Source of the DNA: Fusibacter bizertensis
Lineage (GTDB): Bacteria; Bacillota; Clostridia; Peptostreptococcales; Acidaminobacteraceae
Length of the DNA: 64,000 bases
Direction: 5' to 3'
Assembly (NCBI RefSeq): GCF_029914245.1
Contig: NZ_JARYZI010000004.1
Span: 1 to 64,000, forward strand
Below are positions 1 through 7,205 of this stretch, piece after piece. Every line of letters begins with the position of its first letter. Position 1 is the first letter of the stretch. Made by a program: the position numbers and the translations under genes. The notes under the pieces are model-generated. The model did not search any database and was not told the origin of the DNA. It saw nothing but the letters and a program-made list of their open reading frames with translations.

Positions 1-45
1 AAATGGACCCAACAAAATCAAAATTGATTTTGCTGGAGTCCATTT
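1..45. terminator. Long inverted repeat, probable terminator
   Basis: The outer arms AAATGGAC and GTCCATTT enclose a second inverted repeat, CAACAAAATC against GATTTTGCTG. The structure lies just past the stop codon of the M20 peptidase gene (minus strand), so it is probably its transcription terminator. The window edge hides whatever follows, so a U-tract on the far side cannot be judged. Confidence 0.6.
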
Positions 46-78
46 TTTACTTTGGGGCTATTTTGCAACAGCACCTTC

Positions 79-1668
79 TTATTTGTTTGCAATTATTTGA
101 AATACGTATTCCAACATATCTGGAACTGTTTCGACGATATCTTTCAAATATACACGTTCCGTCTTTTGATGTAAATCTTTTCCCCAAGGCCCTAAATGTA
201 ATACATCAACATCCAAAGTCTTGATTTCATCATAGTTTAGATTATACGAACGCTGGTAGACAGGCATATTGTTCAAAGCTTGAGAAGGATCGAACTTTGA
301 AGGTTTCATATAACTCAAATCAGAAATTCCCATAAAATAACTATTGTGTATTAATTCTAACTCCCTAGATAACATGAAGTTTTCCAGTGGTTCTTTTAAT
401 ATTTCCAAATAATACGATTCACTTTCAACTACTGGATAAAATGGTGGCAGTAGCCCAATAACCACAACCGGATAATTGACATCTAACGCTTCTAAAAGTT
501 TCTGCATATATAGTATTGTAAATTCATGATCTGCCAATGCATGATTTTCTTTTCTCAAGTTTTCATACGTGGCTTCTATATCTAATTTATCTTTTACTCT
601 CATTTTAAGTTCTTCCAAGAACAGAATTTCAAAGTTAAATTCCATACATTCACAATAAGATGGCTTTGCTTGTTTTCTTAAATATTCATTGTAAGAATAA
701 TTAAACTGATTAATTGCATCTTCTAATGACCACTTACAAAGTTCCTTGAGTTGAGCAAATTTTACTTCCAAATCCCCTTTGAGAAATAGCCAATTAAAAT
801 AAGCTACTGTAAACTCCGGTGTTGTTACATCATATGACTTCTTGATTGAGTACAAATTCAGAAAAGCCGGTGGTGGCGTCATTTTCTTTTGATATGAGTC
901 ACCCATTTCTGTATTGAGTTCAATTGCTTTAACAATCTCCATAGCAATACTGATAGAATTGAGTCCACTATATGCTACACCAGAATGTGAAGGCATCCCC
1001 TTAGTCATAATAACGGGCATAATCTTTCCAACAGAACCTGTAGAGATGGTAAATTGATTTGGAAATTCTCTTTCATGTGGTTCAGTTAATATAGAGAGTT
1101 CATAGGTCAAGTGATATCTTTTTTTAAGAGAAACTAACAAAGCTGTAGCAGATCTCATACCAGCAGACTGTGTTTCTTCATCAGGTACGCTCACAAAAAG
1201 TAAATTTACACCTTTAGGTGAATTTGTCGACTCATATAACTTTTGAAGGTTAATTGCAATACCTGCTTTCATATCGCAACTGCCTCTACCATAAATCCAT
1301 TCGTCATTAAATTCAGTATCTGGGCGACATGTTAATGAGTGCTCCAATTGTGTTTTTACCAACTCGGGGTCTAGTCCATCAAAATCGCCGTATGTAGTTA
1401 AATCTACTGTATCATAATGGCTCAATAATATAACTGTTTTGGAAGCGCCAATATCGTGAAGTGCCCATACGATTGAACGACCCAAATAATCCCCTTCAAT
1501 AGGACTTGTACCAAAGTACTCTTGGTGGTTCACAAAATATGGCATTTGGCCAATCTCTTCAACCAAAAATTTTTCCATTTGTTTTTCATGTATAGTTCCC
1601 GAATCACTTCGTGTATTAATTAATCTATAAAGTAGTGATAACACTGAGTTCCTTTCTTTTTTCAACAT
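79..1668 (-). CDS. rocB: RocB-like M20 family peptidase
   Basis: Zinc-dependent M20/M28-type aminoacylase or peptidase, closest in character to RocB of the arginine-utilisation pathway. The length (529 aa) is near the RocB size of about 560 aa. Expected metal and catalytic residues are visible: H84 and D86 in LLSHYDTVD, D132 in YGRGSCDMKAG, and the acidic pair E164-E165 in VPDEETQS. There is no signal peptide, so it is cytoplasmic. The exact substrate of RocB proteins is not well established, and no other arginine catabolism gene (rocD, rocF) lies beside it, so the link to arginine is by family only. The start has a purine-rich site (AAAGGACGAG) seven bases upstream. It sits downstream of glnA but behind the glnA terminator, so it is probably a separate unit. 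Confidence 0.8.
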   Translation of the reverse strand: MLKKERNSVLSLLYRLINTRSDSGTIHEKQMEKFLVEEIGQMPYFVNHQEYFGTSPIEGDYLGRSIVWALHDIGASKTVILLSHYDTVDLTTYGDFDGLDPELVKTQLEHSLTCRPDTEFNDEWIYGRGSCDMKAGIAINLQKLYESTNSPKGVNLLFVSVPDEETQSAGMRSATALLVSLKKRYHLTYELSILTEPHEREFPNQFTISTGSVGKIMPVIMTKGMPSHSGVAYSGLNSISIAMEIVKAIELNTEMGDSYQKKMTPPPAFLNLYSIKKSYDVTTPEFTVAYFNWLFLKGDLEVKFAQLKELCKWSLEDAINQFNYSYNEYLRKQAKPSYCECMEFNFEILFLEELKMRVKDKLDIEATYENLRKENHALADHEFTILYMQKLLEALDVNYPVVVIGLLPPFYPVVESESYYLEILKEPLENFMLSRELELIHNSYFMGISDLSYMKPSKFDPSQALNNMPVYQRSYNLNYDEIKTLDVDVLHLGPWGKDLHQKTERVYLKDIVETVPDMLEYVFQIIANK

Positions 1669-1767
1669 AAATCTCGTCCTTTTTATATGTCAGGCTTATA
1701 TTGTATTATCTCATTATCTTCTCGCATTGACAATGATTATTGACTTATTTATGTAAAAAACAACTTC

Positions 1768-1819
1768 AAAAAAATAGTGCAAATGCTTAATGAGACTCAA
1801 GTCCCATACATTTGCACTA
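1768..1819 (-). terminator. Terminator of glnA
   Basis: Read on the minus strand, an 11-bp perfect stem (TAGTGCAAATG with CATTTGCACTA) is followed by seven U residues, 30 bases beyond the glnA stop codon. This is a canonical rho-independent terminator. Confidence 0.85.
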
Positions 1820-1849
1820 ACTAACATTTATCTCTAACTAAATAATTCT

Positions 1850-3277
1850 TTATAAGTCATAATACATTTTATATTCACGTGCTGACGGTAATATAGACTC
1901 CTCAATAGCTTCTTTTAGTAAATAATCCATCTGATCTTTTAAAATTTCTTTAGTAAATACGCCACCTGAGAGCAAATATGCTTGATCTGTTTTTAAAGCT
2001 TCAACCACTTCAAATAAATTTTTAGGTAAAGCATTAATTTTACCCCTTTCTTCATCCGACAATTTAAAGATATTCACATCAAGTGGTCCAAAGTTATGAG
2101 CAACTGGATCAATTTTATTTTTAATACCGTCAAACATAGCCATCATAAGTGCTGAAAATGCAAGATAAGGATTTGCAGTGGCATCAGCAGGCCTAAATTC
2201 AAACCTTTTTCTCATAGGTTGCGTCGCATAACCTGGAATACGTATTACTGAGCTTCTGTTAGCAGTACCAAAACAGATACTTACAGGCGCCTCATACCCT
2301 GGAACCAATCGTTTGAAAGAATTTGTACTTGGGTTTGTAAATGCCATCACTGAAGCTGCGTGTTTAAGTATACCTCCGATTGCATAAAGTCCAATCTGAC
2401 TCATATCAGAATAACCGCCTTTTTCATAAAACAAATTAGCATTATTCTCTAACAACTGCATATGCACATGCATACCATTTCCAGCTTCGCCAAATATTGG
2501 CTTAGGCATAAAAGTTGCAGTTCTATCATATAATTGCGCGGTATTTTTTATGACATATTTTACGAGCATTGAACGATCGCCCATTACAACAGGTCCTTCA
2601 AAATCAAGTTCAATCTCTTGCTGACCAGGTCCCCCTACTTCAGGATGATGATACTTTACTGGCACGTTAAGAGATTCAAGTATTCTCACCATTTCATTTC
2701 GCATGTCAAAGTTTACATCTTTAGGACGATCTACATGGTACCCACCTTTGTGAGAAACGATATAGCCGTTATTATTTTCAGGACGATTTGAATTCCATAC
2801 CGCCTGTACTGTATCTATTTGATATCCAGTTGATTGAGGGGTCATTTGATAGTGGCAACTATCAAATGTATAGTACTCAAACTCTGGACCTAAAAGTGCC
2901 TGATCAGCAAAGCCTTCAGCCTTCATATAAGCATCCACTTTTTCACATATATATCTTGGATCACTTTCAAATCTAGTATGTGTCTCACCTACATTATAGA
3001 GTCGCGTCATAAAAACCAACGTTTTCGCCTCATTGAAAGGATCAATAAAGTAAGCATTTAAATCAGGTTTAAAAACCATATCTGATTTTTCTACACTTAA
3101 AAAACCATAACTCGAACCATCAAATCCAATTCCATATTCAATGGTTTCACTCGTAAATCTTCTCGGTGTAATGGTAAGGTGATGCCATCTTCCAGCCAAA
3201 TCCAGTAGTTTAAAATCAATAAATTCAATTTCGTTATTCTTACAAAATTCTTGAACTTCCTGATGGTTCTTAAACAT
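1850..3277 (-). CDS. glnA: Glutamine synthetase, type I
   Basis: Makes glutamine from glutamate, ammonia and ATP in the cytoplasm as a dodecamer. Diagnostic segments are all present: FDGSS (52-56), GPEFEYYTF with metal-binding E132 and E134, EAGNGMHVHMQ (about 264-274), NPSTNSFKRLVPGYEAPV (315-332) and the C-terminal EYKMYYDL. At 475 aa it is longer than the roughly 444 aa of Bacillus GlnA and closer to the GSI-beta class. At the position of the adenylylated tyrosine in that class (NLYDLP in enterobacteria) it has NIFKLS (402-407) with Phe404, so control by adenylylation looks impossible. A strong AGGAGG site precedes the ATG. It is transcribed alone: rnhA is divergent and a terminator follows. 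Confidence 0.95.
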   Translation of the reverse strand: MFKNHQEVQEFCKNNEIEFIDFKLLDLAGRWHHLTITPRRFTSETIEYGIGFDGSSYGFLSVEKSDMVFKPDLNAYFIDPFNEAKTLVFMTRLYNVGETHTRFESDPRYICEKVDAYMKAEGFADQALLGPEFEYYTFDSCHYQMTPQSTGYQIDTVQAVWNSNRPENNNGYIVSHKGGYHVDRPKDVNFDMRNEMVRILESLNVPVKYHHPEVGGPGQQEIELDFEGPVVMGDRSMLVKYVIKNTAQLYDRTATFMPKPIFGEAGNGMHVHMQLLENNANLFYEKGGYSDMSQIGLYAIGGILKHAASVMAFTNPSTNSFKRLVPGYEAPVSICFGTANRSSVIRIPGYATQPMRKRFEFRPADATANPYLAFSALMMAMFDGIKNKIDPVAHNFGPLDVNIFKLSDEERGKINALPKNLFEVVEALKTDQAYLLSGGVFTKEILKDQMDYLLKEAIEESILPSAREYKMYYDL

Positions 3278-3400
3278 GAGTGCGCCTCCTAGTGATATTT
3301 TGTTGACTCCTTTTGATGACTTATTTTTATCATATCAAATTTTTGTTGAATTGTGCAAATTTTTTGCTTATTTCCATTAGATTATACAAAATTTGTCGAG

Positions 3401-3429
3401 TTGTCATAATTCCTAACAATTGCTATAAT
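3401..3429 (+). promoter_or_regulatory. Sigma-A type promoter of rnhA
   Basis: TTGTCA and TATAAT hexamers separated by exactly 17 bases, with the -10 box 16 bases before the rnhA start codon. This leaves a very short leader carrying GAGGTGA as ribosome site. Confidence 0.75.
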
Positions 3430-3445
3430 AACTTTGAGGTGACAT

Positions 3446-3988
3446 ATGAAAAATATAATAATATTCTGCGATGGCGCATGTTCTGGAAATGGAAAAGATG
3501 AAAATGTAGGTGGTTGGGGGGCAGTCTTAAAATACAAAGACCAACTAAAAGAGATTTGTGGTGGTGCTGCAATGACTACAAACAACATCATGGAGCTTAC
3601 AGCAGCAATCGAAGCATTAAAAACACTTAAAAGTAAAGATTTAATGGTTGATATATATTCTGATAGTGCCTATGTCGTTAACTGTTTTAACAACGGTTGG
3701 TATCATAAATGGCGAATTAACGGGTGGTTAACGTCAAAAAAAGAGCCTGTTGAAAACAGAGCCCTTTGGGAAACACTCATTGATCTAGTTGAATCTTTTC
3801 ATAAAGTTACTTTTTATAAAATTAAAGGACATCTTGATCCTAACAAAAAGGCAGATGTCCGAAAATGGCATCAAAAATTTAATACCGAGCACAAAACTGC
3901 GTTATCTGAATCCGATTTTTTAGAACTAATCGCGCTTAATCATATAGCAGATCAACTTGCTAATGATGGCATGGCGCCTTTTAAATAA
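3446..3988 (+). CDS. rnhA: Ribonuclease HI
   Basis: Endonuclease that cuts the RNA strand of RNA-DNA hybrids, removing primers and R-loops. The RNase H fold is recognisable with the four acidic catalytic residues D9 (IFCDGACSGNG), E50 (NNIMELTAAIEAL), D73 (DIYSDSAYVV) and D169 (HIADQLAND). At 180 aa it is longer than the 155-aa E. coli enzyme. The extra residues (about 130-160, after the conserved KGH) form a charged insertion before the last catalytic Asp. There is no separate hybrid-binding domain at the N-terminus. It is divergent from glnA and tail-to-tail with pcp, with only 9 bases between the two stop codons. Confidence 0.92.
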   Translation: MKNIIIFCDGACSGNGKDENVGGWGAVLKYKDQLKEICGGAAMTTNNIMELTAAIEALKTLKSKDLMVDIYSDSAYVVNCFNNGWYHKWRINGWLTSKKEPVENRALWETLIDLVESFHKVTFYKIKGHLDPNKKADVRKWHQKFNTEHKTALSESDFLELIALNHIADQLANDGMAPFK

Positions 3989-3997
3989 CTATAGGAT

Positions 3998-4639
3998 TTA
4001 GCAAGTTGTGCCATGTGATATTTTAATGTCCTCTTGATACTCACAAGCAGCTTCAATTGCAAACTCTAACCCTCTTACTATATTATCGAGATCCATGGAG
4101 GCAGAATTAGGATATGCTGTTGCTTGACTTGGAATATATGGTACGTGTATAAAGCCCCCTTTTATGTTGGGGCTTTTTTCATGGATGTAATACATTAAAC
4201 CGTAGAGCACATGATTGCATACATATGTCCCTGCAGTGTTTGAAATTGTTGTTGGAATGCCTATTTTATTCATCTCAAAAGCCATAGCTTTTATTGGTAA
4301 ATTTGAAAAATATGCATCTGAACCACTGGGTACGATAACCTGGTCAACCGGCAAATTTCCTGCATTATCAGGGATTCTTGCATCATCGACGTTGATGCCC
4401 ACTCTTTCAATTGTCAAGTGCGTTCTACCACCAGCTTGCCCAACACAGATCACCACGTCAGGTTGATGCTTCTCTATTAAATCATAAAGCACTTTAAGCG
4501 CTTGATGAAAAACTACTGGCAAACATGCCTGATTAATAGAATGTTTACTTTGAGACAAATTTATTTTCTTCACAGCCTCATAAGAAGGATTGACTTCATC
4601 ATTTCCAAAAGGTTCAAACCCTGTAATCAGAACTTTCAT
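3998..4639 (-). CDS. pcp: Pyroglutamyl-peptidase I (pyrrolidone-carboxylate peptidase)
   Basis: Cysteine peptidase that removes N-terminal pyroglutamate from peptides (peptidase family C15, EC 3.4.19.3). The start MKVLITGFEPFG is typical. The catalytic triad is visible as E79 (LTIERVGIN), C141 (GTYVCNHVLYG) and H165 (GGFIHVPYIP). An ATG four codons further upstream is part of the ribosome site itself (ATGGAGGG), so the second ATG was chosen, giving 213 aa, the normal family length. Cytoplasmic. The terminator of the rubrerythrin operon lies just upstream, so pcp is probably its own transcript. Confidence 0.93.
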   Translation of the reverse strand: MKVLITGFEPFGNDEVNPSYEAVKKINLSQSKHSINQACLPVVFHQALKVLYDLIEKHQPDVVICVGQAGGRTHLTIERVGINVDDARIPDNAGNLPVDQVIVPSGSDAYFSNLPIKAMAFEMNKIGIPTTISNTAGTYVCNHVLYGLMYYIHEKSPNIKGGFIHVPYIPSQATAYPNSASMDLDNIVRGLEFAIEAACEYQEDIKISHGTTC

Positions 4640-4659
4640 TTTTCCCTCCATTTTATATC

Positions 4660-4704
4660 AAAAGAAAACCAGTACTAAGATCACATAGAAATAATACTGG
4701 CTTA
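4660..4704 (-). terminator. Probable terminator of the rubrerythrin operon
   Basis: On the minus strand GCCAGTA pairs with TACTGGTT around a loop of about 20 bases, followed by TTTCTTTT. It lies 70 bases past the rubrerythrin stop and before the pcp ribosome site. The long loop makes it weaker than the others in this window. Confidence 0.5.
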
Positions 4705-4774
4705 ACATCTTTAATATTGAATTATAAACTTCTAACAATTAAACAGAGTCAATATCACACCTATTCAATTTATA

Positions 4775-5350
4775 TTAGTAATTAGATTCTTTTAACTCAA
4801 AGTGCTCTTTTGGATGTAAACATGTTGGACACACCTCCGGTGCTTCAGTGCCTTCATGTACATAACCACATTTATTACATTTCCATCTAACCACTTCGTC
4901 TTTTTTAAATACTTTGCCATTTTCGATATTTTGAGCTAATTTGTTATAACGGTTCTCATGCTCAACTTCAGCTTTTGCAATAAATTCAAATGCCGCTGCA
5001 ACTTTAGGAAAACCTTCTTCTTTTGCAACTTTTGCAAATTCAGGATAAAGTGTTGTCCACTCTTCGTTTTCTCCCATAGCTGCTGCTTTAAGGTTTTCAA
5101 GAGTTGTTCCAACTTTACCAGCAGGGTAAGTAGCTGTGATTTCTAAATCCCCACCTTCTAAAAAGCTAAAAAATCTACCTGCATGCACTCTTTCATTGTC
5201 AGCAGTTTCCATAAAGAAATCAGCAATTTGTCTATAACCCTCTTTTTCAGCTTGTTTAGCAAACATTTGATAACGGTTTCTCGCTTGTGATTCACCAGCA
5301 AATGCTTTTAAAAGATTTTTTTCTGTTTGTGTTCCTTTAATACTCGCCAT
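4775..5350 (-). CDS. rbr: Rubrerythrin
   Basis: Peroxide-reducing non-haem iron protein of anaerobes, taking electrons from rubredoxin or an NADH:rubredoxin reductase. The N-terminal ferritin-like four-helix domain carries diiron ligands such as E20 (FAGESQARNRY), E53 and H56 (ADNERVHAGRF) and E130/H131 (AEVEHENRY). The C-terminal rubredoxin domain has C158-x2-C161 (CNKCGYVH) and C174-x2-C177 (CPTC). At 191 aa it has the classical length. It is the last gene of the rubredoxin-perR-dfx-ferritin-rubrerythrin run and is separated from ferritin by 23 bases with its own GGAGG site. Probably PerR-regulated through the operon promoter. Confidence 0.96.
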   Translation of the reverse strand: MASIKGTQTEKNLLKAFAGESQARNRYQMFAKQAEKEGYRQIADFFMETADNERVHAGRFFSFLEGGDLEITATYPAGKVGTTLENLKAAAMGENEEWTTLYPEFAKVAKEEGFPKVAAAFEFIAKAEVEHENRYNKLAQNIENGKVFKKDEVVRWKCNKCGYVHEGTEAPEVCPTCLHPKEHFELKESNY

Positions 5351-5373
5351 TATTTCATACCTCCACTTATATC

Positions 5374-5883
5374 TTATGCCCCTACTGGTGGCACAAATGT
5401 TCTTGTAGCAAACTCTCTATCTAACATCAACATACCATGACCTTCGCCGCCAATCATCTTTAGTTCGTTAATGATTTTTTCCGCATTACCTTCTTCTTCA
5501 ACTTGTTCATCAATAAACCAAATCATTAGGTTTCTTGTTGCACGGTCTTTTTCTTCTTCAGCAATATCTGCAATATTGTTTAGTAGTGAAGTCACATGTT
5601 TTTCATGTTCTAAAGTTTGCTCAAATACTTCAAGTACGCTATTCCATTCAAATTGAGGTTTTTCAATCGCATCTAAAGATACTCTACCGCCTCTGCTCAC
5701 TAAGTAATTAAGAAATTTTAATCCATGGAATTGTTCTTCTTCAAATTGAACTCTCATCCAATTTGCAAATCCAGGTAAGTTAATGCTCTCGAAATATGCA
5801 GACATCGATAAATACAGATAAGCCGAATACAATTCTGCATTAATTTGTTTATTGATCACTTCTTCCAATCTCGTATTAATCAT
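5374..5883 (-). CDS. ftnA: Bacterial non-haem ferritin
   Basis: Iron storage protein that oxidises Fe2+ and deposits it inside a 24-subunit shell, limiting Fenton chemistry. The ferroxidase-centre residues E17 (INAELYSAYLYL), E50 and H53 (FEEEQFHGLKF) are present, and the length (169 aa) matches bacterial ferritins. There is no methionine haem ligand typical of bacterioferritin, which supports ferritin over bacterioferritin. It is preceded by an AAAGGAGA site and by a perfect 30-bp palindrome in the short gap to dfx, which may modulate its expression relative to the upstream genes. Confidence 0.94.
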   Translation of the reverse strand: MINTRLEEVINKQINAELYSAYLYLSMSAYFESINLPGFANWMRVQFEEEQFHGLKFLNYLVSRGGRVSLDAIEKPQFEWNSVLEVFEQTLEHEKHVTSLLNNIADIAEEEKDRATRNLMIWFIDEQVEEEGNAEKIINELKMIGGEGHGMLMLDREFATRTFVPPVGA

Positions 5884-5900
5884 AACAGTCTCCTTTAAAA

Positions 5901-5930
5901 TAGAGTTTAGAAATGAATTTCTAAACTCTA
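5901..5930 (-). promoter_or_regulatory. Perfect 30-bp palindrome between dfx and ferritin genes
   Basis: Two 14-base arms (TAGAGTTTAGAAAT and its exact complement) are separated by two bases, in the 54-base gap between the desulfoferrodoxin stop and the ferritin ribosome site. On the transcript only four U follow before AAAGGAGA, so it is a weak attenuator, an mRNA processing or stability hairpin, or a protein-binding site rather than a full terminator. Confidence 0.6.
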
Positions 5931-5937
5931 AACTATC

Positions 5938-6318
5938 TTATAATTCATTTTTCCATAATCCGTGAAGATTACAGTATTCTCTAGCTTTAATTGCTTTTTC
6001 ATCAGTTTTGAATATCGCCACAGGTTCATCACCTGGATTCAAAAAAGTAATTAATGTTTCTGATTCAGTTACCAGCTCAATCCACTCAATGTAATGATCT
6101 TCTTTCATTGGGTGAAGTGTCGATCCAACAGTTACTTTGTAACCACCAGCTACTGTTTCAATTACAGGTACGTGTTTTTCAGTTGCTGAATCTGCAGATT
6201 TTTCTTCTAAAAGATTCATCTCTTGACCACAGCAAACTAAAGTGCCGCCACCAACATGTGCAACTTCTACTATGTTGCCACATACGCCGCATTTAAAAAC
6301 GTCTAACTTATTGATCAT
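5938..6318 (-). CDS. dfx: Desulfoferrodoxin (superoxide reductase)
   Basis: Reduces superoxide to peroxide without releasing oxygen, in the cytoplasm of anaerobes. Both iron sites are present: centre I ligands C10, C13, C29 and C30 (FKCGVCG and LVCCGQE), and centre II ligands H49 (EKHVP), H69 (LHPM), H75, C116 and H119 (EYCNLHGLW). E47 next to the first histidine is also conserved. The 126-aa length is that of two-iron superoxide reductases. The ATG was chosen because AGGAGG precedes it directly; a longer reading frame would run back into perR. It follows perR by 10 bases and precedes ferritin. Confidence 0.95.
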   Translation of the reverse strand: MINKLDVFKCGVCGNIVEVAHVGGGTLVCCGQEMNLLEEKSADSATEKHVPVIETVAGGYKVTVGSTLHPMKEDHYIEWIELVTESETLITFLNPGDEPVAIFKTDEKAIKAREYCNLHGLWKNEL

Positions 6319-6328
6319 ATTAATCCTC

Positions 6329-6736
6329 CTAAGATTCTTCTCTACAATTTTTGCAAATGCCGTAAAAGAACATCTGTTGCTCAAGGATATCAAAATCATC
6401 CAGTTGATCGCCTACAGCCCCTTCAAAGTTTACATTAAAATCGTAAACTTGATGGCAATGTTGACATTTAAAATGTCCATGCGTCTCAACAAACGCATCA
6501 AAGCGCACTTCATTGTCATCAATAGTAATGGCCATAGCAATGCCTCTATCAATAAAAATTTTGAGCGTGTTATAAACTGTAGTTTTTGAAAGTGTTGGGA
6601 TTTGTCCATTCAGCGCATTGTAGATGCTTTCCACTGTTGGGTGGTCTTTATTCTGCATCAAATACTCATAGATTTTAATCCTTTGATATGATGGCTTAAT
6701 CCCATTGGTTTTTAAAAAATCACCTACATCGTTCAT
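6329..6736 (-). CDS. perR: Fur-family peroxide sensor PerR
   Basis: Metal-dependent repressor that senses peroxide by oxidation of histidine ligands at its regulatory iron site. An N-terminal winged helix (about 10-80, with LSKTTVYNTLKIF as recognition helix) is followed by the metal-binding/dimer domain with H86/H88 and the structural zinc cysteines C91, C94, C128 and C131 (CQHC and CKNC). Location inside an operon of oxidative-defence genes, behind a palindrome matching a Per-box, favours PerR over Fur or Zur. It is the second gene of the operon, so it probably represses its own transcription. Confidence 0.88.
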   Translation of the reverse strand: MNDVGDFLKTNGIKPSYQRIKIYEYLMQNKDHPTVESIYNALNGQIPTLSKTTVYNTLKIFIDRGIAMAITIDDNEVRFDAFVETHGHFKCQHCHQVYDFNVNFEGAVGDQLDDFDILEQQMFFYGICKNCREES

Positions 6737-6760
6737 GTGTCCCTTACTCTTTTCTTTAGT

Positions 6761-6919
6761 TTATTTTAGTGGCTCAAACATATCTTTGCCTACGCCGCAA
6801 AGTGGACATACCCAATCTTCTGGAATATCTTCAAACGCTGTACCTGGTGCGACACCACTATCTGGATCGCCGATTTCTGGATCATAAACATAACCACATG
6901 CTACACATTCATACTTCAT
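6761..6919 (-). CDS. Rubredoxin
   Basis: Small one-iron electron carrier of 52 aa beginning [15 protein letters not shown] and ending DMFEPLK. The Fe(Cys)4 site is C5-x2-C8 and C38-x2-C41 (VCPLCG), with the usual [11 protein letters not shown] stretch between. It is the first gene after the PerR-operator promoter and has an AGGAGA site. Its likely partners are encoded around it: the NADH-dependent flavoprotein on the other side of the promoter region as donor, and desulfoferrodoxin and rubrerythrin as acceptors. Confidence 0.96.
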   Translation of the reverse strand: MKYECVACGYVYDPEIGDPDSGVAPGTAFEDIPEDWVCPLCGVGKDMFEPLK

Positions 6920-6951
6920 AATGATACTCTCCTTATACTTTTAATTTATTT

Positions 6952-7003
6952 CAGTTTGTAATGATTACAAACTGATAATACCATCACTGACACAAGCTGT
7001 CAA
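6952..7003 (-). promoter_or_regulatory. Promoter with PerR-type operator for the oxygen-defence operon
   Basis: On the minus strand TTGACA (6998-7003) and TATTAT (6975-6980) are spaced by exactly 17 bases, a near-consensus vegetative promoter. Starting right behind the -10 box is a perfect 23-bp palindrome (6952-6974, centre 6963) whose core TTGTAATGATTACAA matches the Bacillus Per-box TTATAATNATTATAA at 13 of 15 positions. A repressor bound there would cover the transcription start, so PerR control of the whole operon including perR is a straightforward inference. Confidence 0.85.
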
Positions 7004-7135
7004 CCCTTACCAATAAATATGTATTCATTATTAATAACAGTAACAGATTTGTTTCAGATACTATATACCCTAAATATACAGAACTTAAAACAAAATTTCT
7101 AGTTATATTGCTATAATTAGATATTTTTTTAAATT

Positions 7136-7165
7136 TTGATTTAACTTTCTGTTATTTGGTATAAA
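7136..7165 (+). promoter_or_regulatory. Possible promoter of the NADH-dependent flavoprotein gene
   Basis: TTGATT and TATAAA are spaced by 18 bases, about 40 bases upstream of the ribosome site. It is the best candidate in an AT-rich stretch, but not a strong match. Confidence 0.4.
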
Positions 7166-7205
7166 AATTGTAACACATAAAACATATTTTCGAAAGGTGG
7201 TTCAC

